NCBI GenBank assembly: GCA_011634665.1
Contig: WAEK01000009.1
Span: 1 to 64,000, forward strand
Direction: 5' to 3'
Source of the DNA: Mortierella sp. BCC40632
Taxonomy: Eukaryota; Mortierellomycota; Mortierellomycetes; Mortierellales; Mortierellaceae
DNA: 64,000 nucleotides
Shown: positions 34,938-47,562 of the stretch, one piece after another
Layout of the letters: the number at the start of each line of letters is the position of its first letter
Position numbering within the stretch: the first letter of the stretch is position 1
Position numbers and translations under genes: made by a program
Notes under the pieces: generated by a model
Told to the model about the DNA's origin: nothing
Seen by the model: the letters and a program-made list of their open reading frames with translations, nothing else
The model's database searches: none

Positions 34938-35081
34938 CTCGACTTGAACCGTGAGATCGTCCTTTCTTTCCGCGATCCCCTTTATCTCCCATCATCTCCC
35001 CTTCCTGGCCGTGGTCCATCTCGATCTCATTCACTCCTCTCTTCTCTTATCCCCTCTCCACTCTCATCCGTCATCTCGAGA
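33743..35081. promoter_or_regulatory. Shared PCCB/PCCA intergenic promoter region
   Basis: The 1339 bp between the divergent start codons hold no gene. The PCCB side is a GA-rich microsatellite (about 33770-33960). The middle carries (CTT)n and A-rich runs (34290-34460) and a G tract (34770-34792). The PCCA side carries CT-rich leader sequence. Long ORFs across the purine-rich part (for example 33663-34694) are compositional. Bidirectional regulation is inferred from layout only. Confidence 0.55.
34836..34940 (+). repeat. Copy 2 of the CTTCGGCCTCT...(CA)n(CT)n repeat, in PCCA 5' flank
   Basis: Same ordered blocks as 30762-30873, ending in (CT)n about 140 bp before the PCCA start. It could lie in the promoter or 5' leader. 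Confidence 0.6.
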
Positions 35082-38000
35082 ATGTCCATTCAGCTTGCTG
35101 CTGCAGCCCCTCGCACTGCTGCGAGATGGGTCTGCTCTTTGACCGCCACCCGCCAACGCCTCTTCCACACTGGTGCCATTGTCCGCCAGGCGAACCAGGC
35201 TCCTGTCGACTACTCCCGCTATGGCAAGGTAAATCTTGGACTCTTTCCCATCTCTCATCCACTCAAAAAGAAAAAAACGCCATGGCCCGCCTATTAAACC
35301 TGTTCCATCCATTCTTCTCCATTTGTGCTTCCCATAGACTTTTGACAAGATTTTGATTGCCAACCGTGGAGAGATTGCATGCCGTGTCATCAGGACCGCC
35401 AAGAAGATGGGCATCAAGACTGTTGCCATCCATTCCGATGCTGATGTCAACAGCTTGCACGTCCAGCTCGCTGATGAAGCCGTCAACGTGGTATGTTGTG
35501 CGACTTTTTTTTTTTTTCTCTTTTCCACGCAAAAAGGCTTCAGAAGTGAAGGGGGAACAGATCGATCTATGGATTGCTGCAGTCGACACGTCTCTGCTTG
35601 TTCCTGTAAACAATCCTTTCAAGGAGAGTTTGCTCTAAAGTGTCACACGGGTAGAGCTAGATCGAGGAGAACTATACAAGCACCCTATCTAGGCAAACCC
35701 GCGCCTTATCCAGAACGGAGCAGCACGGGATAGGTGGATCCCGAAGGGGCGCGTCCGTGTCTTCCACTCCCACGCACTCTCACTTTCTCCTACTGCTTTC
35801 ATACCAGATCAACCCTGCTCATAACCGGTTTCTTTATCTATTTTGGTTTTGTCAATGGTCTCTAGGGTCCAGCCCCCACCGCGCAGAGTTATCTTAATGT
35901 CCCTAACATTATCAAGGCCATCAAGGATACTGGAGCCCAAGCTGTCCACCCAGGTTTGTGCCGTGGCCTATCCCCTGTCATCTTCTACTTGCAATAGTAT
36001 CTGTTCTTGTCAGGATCCTGCTCATTCTCTAACATTCCTAGTACTCCTTTCTTGTATTACTAGGTTACGGATTCTTGTCTGAGAATGCTACATTCGTGAA
36101 GGCTTTGGACGAAGTTGGTGTCACATTCATTGGACCCTCTGAAGATGCCATGGCCGCAATGGGTGACAAGATTCAGAGCAAGATCATTGCCAAGGAATCC
36201 AAGGTCAACATCATTCCCGGTTTCAACGGTGTTGTCCGCGATGTTGATCACGCCTTGGAGATTTGTATGTTGGATCCTTCTCTTCGATTTGAACATCGTC
36301 TTCAATGCTTCCAAAACATACTTTATCTCAATCCAGCAACACCTTTTTAACTCTTTGCTTCTCCACCCTTCACTTACTCTTTCTATTCTCTAGCGCGTGA
36401 GATTGGTTATCCAGTGATGCTCAAGGCCTCCGCAGGAGGTGGAGGAAAGGGCATGCGTATTGCCTGGAACGATGAAGAGGTCAAGGAGGGTTACAAGATC
36501 GCCAAGACGGAATCCATGGCCTCCTTTGGTGATGACCGTCTCCTCATTGAGAAGTTTATCGACAACCCCCGCCACATTGAGATCCAGATCATTTCGGACA
36601 AGCATGGCAACACCGTAAGAAAGTCTTTTCTCTTATTCCGAGCCTTTGATAGAGTCTATCTATCCCAGCCAACTCTAACCAATAACCAAACACTTTTTGC
36701 ACATTAGCTTTACTTGCCCGAGAGAGAGTGCTCGATTCAGCGCCGCAACCAAAAGGTCATTGAAGAGGCTCCCTCGACCCACATTGATGAAAAGACTCGC
36801 AAGGCCATGGGTGAGCAGGCTGTGATGTTGGCCAAGCACGTCAAGTACTCTTCTGCTGGAACTGTCGAATTCCTTGTCGACTCTGCCCGCAACTTTTACT
36901 TCCTGGAGATGAACACTCGTCTTCAAGTCGAGCACCCAATCACAGAGTATATTACTGGCATGGATTTGGTTGAGCAGATGATTCGTGTCGCTGCCGGCCA
37001 GAAGCTTATTCCCAAGCAGGAGGATATCAAAATCAACGGCTGGGCTATCGAGTCCCGTGTCTATGCTGAGGATCCCGAAAAGTATTTGCCTTCGATCGGT
37101 CGTCTCTCAAAGTACATCGAGCCCCACTCCACCAAGGGCAAGAACGAGGTCCGCTGCGACTCCGGTATTGTTGAAGGAAGCGAGATCTCCATCTACTACG
37201 ATCCTATGATCTGCAAGCTCTGCACCCATGGTGACACACGTGAGGAGGCAATTGAGAACATGAAGCGTGCTTTGGACTCGTATGTCATCAAGGGTGTGAC
37301 GCACAACATCCCCCTTTTGCGTGAGGTCGTCTCCCATGACCGCTTCGCCTCTGGCAAGTACTCGACAAAGTTCTTGGCTGAGGAGTACCCCACTGGATTC
37401 AAGGGTCACTCTCCCAACGAGACTTCGCTCGCCCAGTTGGCATCAATGGCCGGTTTGATGCATGCCAAGCGTGAGCTCCGTAACTGGGCCTGGGGTCCAG
37501 GTCGCGAGGCTCTTTTGAAGGAGGAGCTCCAGGGCAGGGCCCCTCACAGCTGGGAGATCTTTGTGGGTGTCCAGGGCGTGGACGAGAAGATCCCTGTCAA
37601 GATCGAGAAGATTGGCAAGGCTGCTAACGGCGACGATGAGTTTGAGGTAAGAAGACGGATTTGTTTCAGGCTCTGAAAGGACCTTCTGACAAGGGGATCG
37701 ATCGTTATTCTTACTAACTATTTTTTTTTCTTTCTCTCTCTCTCTCTCTCTCTCTCTCCCGTACCTAGATTCACACACCTGGATTGGCTCCTTTCAAGTC
37801 CTCGGCACACTGGCCCTTGGAGTCGCCATTGATCACAAACAAGTTTGACAACGGCGAGGAGGTGACAATCCAGTACCTCGAGTCTCTGCCTGTTGGCTTC
37901 CGTGTTCAGCACCTTGGCACCAAATTCGATCTCACGATCAACACCCCTGCACAAAATGCTCTTTCCAAGTTCATGCCCATCAAGGAAAAGGCCTCGACTA

Positions 38001-38260
38001 CCAACATGATCCTTTCACCTATGCCAGGATCTGTGGTCTCGGTTGATGTCAAGGTCGGCGACATTGTTGCCGAGGGAACCGCTGTTGCGACGATTGAGGC
38101 CATGAAGATGGCCAACGTATTGAGATCTGCACGCGCTGGCAAGGTCAAGAGTGTCATGGTCAAGGCCGGTGATTCCGTTGCAGGCGAGGAGCTTTTGATT
38201 GAGTTTGAGGACGAGGGCAAGGACGGCATCCCAAAGGGCGAGCAGAAGGGCAAGAACTAG
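35082..38260 (+). CDS. PCCA: Propionyl-CoA carboxylase alpha subunit, mitochondrial
   Basis: Seven exons (35082-35228, 35338-35490, 35866-35953, 36064-36264, 36394-36614, 36708-37646, 37769-38260) join in phase to 746 aa; the human protein has 728. It uses ATP and bicarbonate to carboxylate its own biotin. A presequence covers about 45 residues. The biotin carboxylase domain starts at [13 protein letters not shown] and holds the ATP-grasp loop [12 protein letters not shown] and the [11 protein letters not shown] block. A linker leads to the biotinyl domain with E-A-M-K-M (biotinylated Lys about 696). A Lys/Gly/Glu-rich tail extends about 15 residues past the usual end. Introns are 75-375 bp, and the one before the last exon has a CT repeat. 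It is divergent from PCCB; together they form the alpha6-beta6 enzyme. Confidence 0.96.
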
Positions 38261-39190
38261 ACCAAAAATCTACATAGTATAAAAAAAAAAGACAAAAAAA
38301 ACAAAAACAAAATACACCTGGAATACACTCGGAACCATGTAGAGGAGATCAACTATTTGAAGATGCATCAAGACATTTAGATGGAACGCATCCCGTACTC
38401 TTGCTCCAATACAGCACCGAATCCACGGGACTTTAACCCTGCCCATGTATCTTAACGGCCTCGATATTGAAAGAGGATGCGGCCTTATTAGGTGGGTCTC
38501 TCGACCCCACCCCTCCTGCAAACTTAAAAAGACGGCTGAGATGGACATATTTTTAAAAAAAAAAAAAACTCATAATTTTTCCTATCTCCCCAAGCGGTTT
38601 CCCCAGGAAGCTGGTCAAAATGACCAGATATGATGGTTCTTCAGTTGAATTAATAATGCTGAATGCAAGTGCCAATCGTAGTGCAACTATGCCAAATGAA
38701 TCGCCATATTCCGACCGACTCGAATGCATCGAGGACACATTTCCACAGCCAGCAAAGTCGGCCCATCAAACCAAAAATAGGCGCCTGATTGCGTAAGGAG
38801 AGAATTGCCGCTGTGCTCGACTGTACTAAGCTCTTCCATGCAACAAACAAAGTTAACTACTAATACATGATTTGGTTCTGCTTTTCAGGGATGTCCAGGA
38901 AAACCAGGGTGTCCAGGGTGTCCAGGAGACTACTTATGCAAGCATCCACTCTGGAGTGCTGCACAGTCCAAGATGCAAGACCCTCCTCCTTGCAGTCTGC
39001 TAACCCAAGACGTGAAGTATTTTTCTCCCCTTATAGTCCGCCAATTCAGGAGCATGATTTTCCTCTCCCCCTTGCTTGAAAAACACCCGACGCCTTAGTT
39101 GATTCTTCTGTAGTAGTTGCACATTCAAAAATCAAGGTCGTTTTAGCCGAGATGCCTTTTCCTCCTCTCTCAGCCTTGATAATGGTGAGA
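38261..39190. other. PCCA 3' region and 5' flank of the tandem array
   Basis: There is no gene. From about 38570 the sequence resembles the 5' flanks of the other array members (43780-44330, 46850-47430, 49980-50580), for example the block around 'tggagtgctg...cacagtccaagatg'. The duplicated unit therefore includes roughly 0.8 kb of upstream DNA. 'cttgtccttcacagttatcct' is tandemly repeated near 39235-39300. Confidence 0.6.
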
Positions 39191-39199
39191 TTTATTTAA
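39191..39199 (+). promoter_or_regulatory. TATA-like element of array gene 1
   Basis: TTTATTTAA followed by 'cagctactctcgctc', 150 bp before the start. The same arrangement precedes genes 3 and 4, where it is TATATATTTAA. Confidence 0.45.
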
Positions 39200-39350
39200 C
39201 AGCTACTCTCGCTCCCACGCACACCTTTCTCATCTTGTCCTTCACAGTTATCCTCTTGTCCTTCACAGTTATCCTCTTGTCCTTCACACTTATCCTCTTG
39301 TCCTTTCACACCTCAGTCACTACAATCTATCACCATCCTTTAATCGATCG

Positions 39351-41166
39351 ATGCAACTGAAGCGTAAATCTGACTCGATAAGATACACCGCCCTTCGGTG
39401 GATATCGTATCTTTTGATCCGTATGCTCCTACCATTCTTATCCTTCCTGAAAGAACTATGAGCCACCTCCCTGACAATTGGCACATGACGCTTACCACTC
39501 TAAACTTCGTTTTACCACACATGGCCATAGATATTGCTTTGATTTGCTATGGTGTCAAGAAAATCAAGGATGTTATGTCCAACAAGTTCTATTACCAGTC
39601 CACCGAAGATGCACCGCAGAAATTAGACTTTCCTGACATTTGGATTTGTACTGTTGATGATGTTGAAGTCATTCATGGAATGGTTTTGGGCGATAGCTCC
39701 ACAGTACTCCCTAGGATGGCCAACTACACAATTAAGAACTTTACAGCCGCTGATAACATCCCTCTATGCAGTGGAAAGCAAAATACGCTGACAGTCCTTT
39801 CGATGCAAGATGTCCAAGTACCCGCCAATTCTTATTGCAACATGTCGGTCACTCATAAAAATGAATTATATCGAACAGAGGTACGATTCTGCTATACTCT
39901 AGATTGCTTGTGCAACTTGCATTCTGAAGAGAGCTAATATGATACTTTTCGTTTTTAGAAGCACTTTGGAAATGTTTTTATTATTCCTCGGGGTGAGTCA
40001 TTACTTCTTTGTTCCTAAATTTGCTTCTGGAGCCATTGCCAGCGGTCTAACCAGTTGCGTCATCCATATTCTCAAAGGAAAGATCCCGCTTAAAGGTGCC
40101 ATCTTGCCTCAGAGTAACCCGGTCCTCTATGAAGAGGTTTCAGTCGATAACAAGTTCTTGTTCAACCATAGGGAGGATTATGTGTTTATTCATGTGAAGA
40201 CCTTGTCCACAAAGACAGTCCGTCGTGATTTCTGGGGTCTATTCGGATGGTTCAATGATACGCTTACTCAAGGCGTTTCATCGACCCTCGTGAAGGATGA
40301 CGTTTCAAGTGACAATTCCACTGTTATTGTGGTGAGAATTGCAGCAGTCCACACCCTCAGATCCCAGATTCTGTAAGATTTGTTGGATACTCATGGTCAA
40401 TGTTCTTGCTTCCGTAATTTGAGATAAAGTAAACTTAACTTTGTCGACCATCTATCATTAGCATCACGTCCATCACTGACGCATTCTCTTCATGGGGAGG
40501 TGTATTCTCCATCCTTTGGGCCGCATTCTATATATTATTTGGTACAGGGTAAGAGACTCGACTGTGGATTGATAGCTTGACTACAGCCTGTCCCTCGCAC
40601 ACATTCACACTCACAATCTTTCTTCACACTTCGTTAGAAAAATCGATTCCCTCGGGATAATCTCAGCGTACTGTTTGCGACGAACAACTCAGGAACACCT
40701 CACTACTAATTATGGCTACTGGGAACAAAAACCAGAAGCCAACACAGATGAGGATAAAGCTGATCTTCCCGATGTCCATACCTCGAATTCTCAGTTCTCT
40801 TTGTCAACTCTTCCATTAGTCAATGACGATGCCAGAGAGAATCCTACTCTTGTTATCGATCTACTCAGATCACAAAACGATTGCATTAGGCAGCAGGGCG
40901 AGCATATTAGGCAGCAGGATGAACGCATAAGGCAGCAGGATGAACATAGTAGGTCCCAGGACAAGCACATCACCAATATTAAGAGTGATTTCAAAAAGCT
41001 AGACAGTCTGCTGAGAGATTATTACCTGGATATGAGCCTAGCAAGTGTGGGAGACCCTCAAGTTAAACCTCACCAGTGGTTGCCATCTTGCATACGAGAT
41101 TTGGGCCGCAACAAAGAGAGCATTAGCCAAGGGCAACCTTCTGGAGAGAAAGACAATATAGACTAG
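39351..41166 (+). CDS. Array gene 1: two-TM glycoprotein-like membrane protein with coiled-coil tail
   Basis: Six exons (39351-39420, 39531-39880, 39959-39992, 40078-40372, 40462-40548, 40638-41166) give 454 aa. A basic N-terminus M-Q-L-K-R leads into a first hydrophobic segment (about 15-33) interrupted by intron 1. About 20 residues later comes L-D-F-P-D-I-W-I-C-T. The region to about residue 250 has scattered Cys and several N-x-S/T sites and looks extracellular. It contains F-W-G-L-F-G-W and ends R-S-Q-I-L. Exon 5 encodes the second hydrophobic segment (A-F-S-S-W-G-G-V-F-S-I-L-W-A-A-F-Y-I-L-F-G). The remainder is a soluble tail starting C-L-R-R-T-T-Q, with heptads I-R-Q-Q-D-E-R predicting a coiled coil, then a conserved L-R-D-x-Y-L-D-M-S-L-A-S. 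An unspliced reading stops early, and the introns sit at identical places in all four copies. No family is recognised with certainty. Confidence 0.8.
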
Positions 41167-41537
41167 ACAGTCTCTGATACTTTCAATACAATCTCTTGTG
41201 GACTGGGAATTGGATTCTATGGACATGCCAACGCGAGGTTTGGCTACCATGCAATTGTTCCAACTTCAAATACATTAGATAGAAAGAATTTAATACAAAT
41301 CTGCTATTTTCTTGATATTCTTGAGAATGCTCCTTTGTAGGAGAGATGGGGAAGCATAGATCAATAAGTAACAATTTTCGCCTTCTGACATGGGTTGGCC
41401 ATTACCTTCCTCTTCTTCCTGTCCTTGATAACAATTTACCGAACCTCTCTGTTACAATAGTGCAATGGTCCCCAGCTGTAGTGATGCAACAGTCGAGTGT
41501 ATTTTATCAACAAAGGACCTAAGAGGATTGGCTGTGG

Positions 41538-41569
<32 letters not shown>

Positions 41570-44345
41570 AGTGGGGTGGCCTCCTAGCCCGAGCACGCCT
41601 CGTGTCTGGCTTCTGTCCCTAGCAGAGGAACTTATCAAAATTGCTATGCTGGGACAACACAACCACTTGAGTGTACATTACGATTGCTTCCTGGTCCATA
41701 CTTACAACCGCTGTTGTCTCTGGCTCACCTCCTTACTGAGTTGGAATGCTCAGCTTTGGTTATCCTGGTTGTCCTGGCTGGCCTGATGGCTCCGACATCC
41801 TGAGAGCGTGCCTCATGTGCGTCCTTCCTCTTGTTCCTCCTCCTCCTCCTTCTCTTCCTCTTCCTCTTCCTCTAATTCATCTATAGTCTTCGAAAGGAGT
41901 CCTTCCCAGAGTCTTGGAATCGTCGTTTGAAAAAGAGAACATCAAAAAAGAATGAATGGCGGACCAAAAAAAAAAAACTCCAGACCCGACTGCTTGAGAA
42001 GTCGGAGGTGTTTTTATCGCTACTCCCTACTATGGTTTCCACTGTGGCCTCCATTGCCTCATGGTGAGATGCACATTTTCAACAGTGAGGGAGTCAACAG
42101 TTGGTGGCGGGTGCATTTTCAAACCTTTTCTGAACACCAGTCACACAGTCGCACGGACGCCCTCTCCTCTGACATCCATGCATCGCCATCGTTCGTTTCG
42201 CTCCGAAAAGACATCCACAATGAGCAATGGAAGTGGTCCTGAGAAATGGGCTCCAGGGAAACTTCGAGAGTAGCTGACCCAAGTTCTGGAGAAGGCAAAA
42301 GTGGGACTCCCATTTACAGCTCGTCCAAGGGTGTTTTAAATAGGGCTTGCTTTCAAACACTTTTGAGCTGCGTGAAAAGAGGTACCGTCGTGTTCTCTCC
42401 GAGGACTCGAATCGGAGCGGTACCTTTGGACTTTATCGTTCGTTGAAATGACCGAGGTAGAGTGGAGGCTTGACATTCACTTTGACAAACTGTAACTCTC
42501 CCTCTCTCTCTCTCCCTTTTTTTTTTTTTTTTTTTTTTTTTTGGAAGCAAGATCAACACCATTGAGACGAAAGAGATATCCTGAAACACAGAAAGAAGAG
42601 GAGAACCAGGCAACGTTGAGCGCCGCAGATAGACTTGCTCGGGACCTCGGCAAGATACTCGCCAAGAAAGTCATTAGGATGAACCCTCGCCCTCTCTCAG
42701 TTGGTATTGAGGCACTTGGAGAGCAGGTTTATGGACACACCCACGCTACTGCTACTTCTCTGCTGCCTGCCTCAGTCCTACCAGAGAGTGAGGAGGAATC
42801 TGAAGAAGTATATATTGAGCATGGATCTATTAAGTACACTTCCATGTAGTCTGCCTCGCCAAGATTCAAAAGGAGCTGTTCCACCTTATTTCCCTGAAGC
42901 TAACTAGCTAATAGAGACCTGTCAACTTTGTCCGAGAAGGACATCTTGCATGTTTTGAAGAGTCTCGGGTCAGTGTTTAAAAGGCTGCTCTTACCTTGAG
43001 CTAATGGCTACCCTTTCACCTCACTCCGATATAGTATTGTTACATCCACGATAGTCAAAATGGACATGGTCGATGCAAGAAAATGCTCCAGGGACAAATT
43101 TACTCAGATGTGCAACCTCGTAACTGACTTCAGTTCCTCAGTTCTTCAAGAATGATTGATCGAGACTATCAGCCCTGTGCGCGAGATGGCAGGACTCGAA
43201 TGTAGTATGAGGGACGCCAAAAGACTGAGAAATGCACCTTTTTCCTTTGTGGCGACTACCTTCTGTCTCTCAGGAACATCATAGTAGGTGTCAAAGCCGT
43301 GTGCACAGAGGTCAAAGTGCAATGTCAACTAGGCGTTGGTCATATCCTAATACATCTCATGTCTTTCAACTTGTTGGTTTTTTGTTCTGAAGGCATTGCG
43401 AATATCCCAGGAGGAAGGAGCTGTCATCGTCATAGACGCTAAATGAGTTGTCACCGTTCTACTCACTCCTCATCCTACGAGACAGGTGGTTTACAAATCA
43501 ACTATTAGTAGCATACACTTTGAAGTGTGGTGCGCGCTTGAATCGGAGACCAAGCAGCTCATGTCGAAACATGAGCGCCAGCTCTCGCTTGCGCCATCAT
43601 ATGACTGGAGGTAAGATAGCTAAGGCTGTTTTCGGCTGATAAGATCCAAAGATGCTGCCCTTGATCCCATTCCTTCTGATATTTTATGGCCATCAAAAGG
43701 TAAAGTGAAAAAAGGATAAACGGCCGAGACAGACATGGTTAAAGAAAAAAGAAAAGTAGTAAAAAGATCCTCGTTTCTCATATCCCTCAAGCAGTTCTCC
43801 AAATAGCTAGATGCAGTATCTGGCAAGTTGGATTTCCCGCCCAGAAAGTAAGGACTGGTTCAAGCGCAATCATTCCAAATAGGGAGAGAGAAAATAAAGC
43901 CCTATGGTCCGACCGATTGGAATGCATCAAGGATCTCCGGTAGGTTGAGTCAGTCCATCAAACCACAAACAGCTACCAGCATGTAATGATAGAGAACGCT
44001 GCCATTTCCGACTGTACTGGGCTTCCCCACAAGCTAAACGATGCCGACTGCCAAAGCACCACCTAGTCTGCTCCATAGATGTGCAGGAAATCCAGGGATG
44101 TCTAAGAGTAGAGGATCGGTATTTATGTAAGCTTCCACTTTGGAGTGCTGACACAGTCCAAGATGGTCATTTTCCTCACAATCCGCCAATCCAAGATGTC
44201 CATCCCCTTGCTTCGAAAAATCAGATGCGGGATATATCTCTGTCCAACCCTTTGTTACTTTTCACTGGAACTCGCATAAAGATCAAGATCATTTATTGAG
44301 ACAAGATACCCTTCTCTTCTCCTCTCCAGCCATCCTAAAGTTGTT
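41167..44345. other. Spacer between array genes 1 and 2
   Basis: An A tract of about 30 bases lies near 41536-41565. 41570-43400 is unique relative to the other spacers. From about 43440 onward the sequence parallels the spacers of genes 2-3 and 3-4 (upstream flank of a unit). One exon-like ORF (42541-42849) is listed separately. Confidence 0.55.
42541..42849 (+). CDS. Exon-like ORF, 102 codons, unsupported upstream
   Basis: It follows a T tract that resembles a polypyrimidine stretch ending in an AG acceptor (about 42517-42549). It encodes a charged helix (D-R-L-A-R-D-L-G-K-I-L-A-K-K-V) and an acidic C-terminus (E-S-E-E-E-S-E-E-V-Y) with a stop at 42849. It looks like the last exon of a gene, but no partner exons were found. 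It may be a stray or captured exon. Confidence 0.25.
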   Translation: MEARSTPLRRKRYPETQKEEENQATLSAADRLARDLGKILAKKVIRMNPRPLSVGIEALGEQVYGHTHATATSLLPASVLPESEEESEEVYIEHGSIKYTSM

Positions 44346-44460
44346 ACATATTTTACAGCTACTCTCTCACACGCACATTCCTTCTCTTGTTCATCACGGT
44401 TCTCCTTGAGTCCCTTCACATTTCAGCTACCAAAATCTACCACCATCCTTCAATCGACCA

Positions 44461-46292
44461 ATGCAACTGAGGCGTCAGTCCGACTCTTTAAGATACACCG
44501 CCCTTCGGTGGACATCGTATCTTTTAATCCGTACGCTCCTATTATTGCTACCCTCCTAAAAAAAAACATGTGCCACCTCCTTGGCACTTGGCACTTACCA
44601 CTTTGACATTTGTTTTACTATGGATGGTCATAGATGTCGCTTTGATTTGTTATGGCGTCAGGAAAGTCATGGATGTTCGGTCCAAGGAATTCTATCTCCA
44701 ATCGACGGATGAAGTGCCGCAATCTTTAGACTTTCCAGATATTTGGATTTGCACTATTGGGGGTAATGTTGAGGTCGACTACCAAATATGGGTAGATCAA
44801 GATATCTCCACTGCATTCACAAAGACGACTATCGACCTACCCAACGACAGTACGATTCTTGGGGACAGATTTCCATGTGATGCCTTTCATGATACTCTTA
44901 TAATATTTTCGATAAACGGCGTCAAATTGTCTTCCAAAGATGAGAGCGTCGTTACACTATTTCCAAAAAATGCAACGGTTCCTCCAGAGGTATGACTCTG
45001 CCATTCACCGATTTGTCAATACAGTTTGCATTTCAAAGAGAGCTAACAGGGCAAATGTCGTTTTTAGGAATTGTATGCAGATATCCATATTGTTCCTTCC
45101 GGTGAGTGAACACTTTTTTTTTTTTTTTTTTTTTAATCCCGCATTTGCTTCTGAGGTCATCACCAGTGGCCTAACTTGCTACTCCCATTTTGTTTTCTTA
45201 GATAGGAATTATCCAAGCGTTTTTAATGAAATATTTCTAGATAACAATATCTTTTTTTACCTGAAGGATGATCTTGTGCTTGTTAATGTGAAGACATTCT
45301 CAACAAAGACAATCCACGATGGTTTCTGGGGTCTATTTGGCAGGTACAACGATAAGTTGACTCTCGGCGTGTCATCGACCTTTCTTAAAGGGAGTTACAG
45401 TGCAAGCAAGTACAGCAATGTTCGAGTTAGAGTTTCACCAGTCCACACCATCAGATCCCAGATTCTGTACGACTACTGAATACTCAGAACTAGTCTTCCT
45501 ACTCCTTTAACTTGACATCCAAAAAGACACATTTGACCTAACTTCTCCGATCTCCCGCTTTAGCATCACGTCAATCCCTAGTGCAATCTCGTCGTGGGGA
45601 GGTGCATACTCGGTCCTTTGGAGTGCATTCTATATACTGTTTGGCACAGGGTAAGCGATTCTATCGTGGATTGGTAGCATGGCTGCAGCCTGCCCGTTTA
45701 TTGCATTCACACTGGCAATCTCTCCATCTATTTCGTTAGAAAAATCAACGCCTTTGGGATGATTTCAGCGTACTGTCTGCGTCGAACAACTCAACGACAC
45801 CTCACCGAGACTTATGGTTACTGGAAACGAGTATCAAAAACCAACACAGATGAGGCTTTAATTAGTCCTCCTGCTGTCCCTGCCTCAACTTCTCTGCATT
45901 CGCTATCCCATGAAGGATCCCTTACCAAAGAGGATGGGGTCTCTTTGTCAGATCTTCTTCCTTTAGTCAATGACGATGTCGGAGGGGGTTCTACCCCTGT
46001 TCTTGATCAACTCAGAATCCAGGATGAACTTATTAGGCAGCAGGACGAACGTAGCAGGCTGCAAGGCGAATGTATTAGGCGGCAGGAGCAGCACATCCAC
46101 ATGATTGAGCAGGATTTCAGCATGCTAGATAGGCTACTGAGAGATCACTACCTGGATATGAGCCTAGCAAGTGAAGAGGACCCTCCAAGTGAATCTCGTC
46201 AGTGGTTGCCATCTTGGATCCGAAAATTGGGCCGCAACCAAGTCAACAATAAACAGGATCTACTTTCTGGAGATAAAGTTAATAGAGACTAG
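44461..46292 (+). CDS. Array gene 2: two-TM membrane protein with coiled-coil tail
   Basis: Same six-exon plan (44461-44530, 44634-44989, 45068-45101, 45202-45466, 45564-45650, 45740-46292), 454 aa. Exons 1, 3 and 5 have exactly the lengths found in the other copies (70, 34, 87 nt). Exon 4 is 30 nt shorter, losing 10 residues before the segment V-F-N-E-I-F-L-D-N-N. Intron 3 contains a T tract of about 20. It carries L-D-F-P-D-I-W-I-C-T after the first membrane segment, F-W-G-L-F-G-R in the ectodomain, and a W-G-G second membrane segment. The tail has four heptad units. Its 3' coding end and downstream flank are nearly identical to those of gene 3, although the ectodomains are clearly diverged. 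Confidence 0.8.
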
Positions 46293-46628
46293 ACATCGGC
46301 CCATAATTTCAATACGATCACTTCTTAGCTGGATCCTAGATACTATGGAGATGCCAATATCAGGTGTGGCTACTATGCAATCATCTTCTCGTAGGATACC
46401 CTTTGGTAGAAAATGAATTTTAGCCGCACTACTCCTTCCTCAACTTGCAAGAGCAGCAGCTTCTCCAACATCTAGAATGAAAGTGGAGCTCGAGTGTCTG
46501 CAAATAGACGGTTGGTAGAATACACTTTGGAATGAGGAATCATTCTGAATGTGACACTTCTGTGCTCGAACTTGGACACCAAGTAGCTCAAAGCGAAACA
46601 AGAAAAGTGTATGGCCGCTACTACCTTT

Positions 46629-46663
<35 letters not shown>

Positions 46664-46804
46664 GGACTCAGCACCAACTCTTGCCTGCGCCATCACAGGA
46701 CTGGAGGCGAGGTAACTAGCGCTACCACGCGTAACAAGATCTAAGGATACCACCTTTGATCCCATTCCTTCTGATATTTAAATACCACGGAAAGGTAAAG
46801 TGAG

Positions 46805-46839
<35 letters not shown>

Positions 46840-47446
46840 GAAAAGTAAAAATGAAGATCTTCGTTTCACATATCCCTCAAATATCTCTCTCCGAGAAGTC
46901 GGTCTCATTAGCTAGATGTGGTAGCTGCCAAGTTAAACTTTCCGCCCTGAATGCAAGAGTTGGTTCAAGTTCACTCATTCCAAATAGAAAAAAAAATAGA
47001 GTACCATGGCCCAATCGATTGAAATGTACCAAAGATCTCAGGCAAGTAGAGTCTGGCCGTCAAATCACAAGTTGTCACCAACTCATATTGAAAGAGAGTT
47101 CTGTCATGTCTAAAGATACTGCACTCCTCAATGAAAAAAGCCCAGCTAACTACCAACGCGCTATTTGACTCTACTGTTCGGGGATGCTCAGGAAATCCAA
47201 GGTGTCCAAGAGTAGAGGACCAATGTTTATGCAAGTCTCCACTTTTGAGTGCAGGAAACTCAAAAATAACGGCTTTCCTCACAATCCGCCAACCCAAGAC
47301 ACACATCCCCTTGCTTATAAATACACAAAGCAGGATGTATCACTATCCGATCCTCTGTTACTTTTCACTGTAACTCGCTTGAAGATCAAGATCATTTGTT
47401 TAGGCGAGACGTCTTTACTTTTTCTCTTCGGCCTTGCCAACGATGG
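46293..47446 (+). repeat. Duplicated spacer, unit 2-3
   Basis: Nearly identical over long blocks to 49380-50604. The match starts inside the last exon (46171 corresponds to 49258) and runs with almost no difference to about 46610. It continues after a T tract and an A tract of different lengths in the two copies, then again from about 46847 (about 49979) into the next promoter. It marks a recent 3.1-kb unit duplication or conversion. Confidence 0.85.
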
Positions 47447-47457
47447 TATATATTTAA
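47447..47457 (+). promoter_or_regulatory. TATA box of array gene 3
   Basis: TATATATTTAA, 106 bp before the ATG, in the conserved context 'ccaacgatggtatatatttaa'. An identical box precedes gene 4 at 50605-50615. Confidence 0.6.
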
Positions 47458-47562
47458 CAGCTACTCTCGCTCACTCACACTTCTTCGCTTGTTAATCACA
47501 GCTCTCCTTGTTTCTTCTCACATTTCAGCTACCAAAATCTACCACCATCCTTTAGTCGATCG

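Noticed and set aside
46800..47168. 122-codon ORF in the array spacer
   Set aside because: Starts in an A tract, is not conserved in the sister spacer at 49920-50280, and is part of a duplicated non-coding flank.
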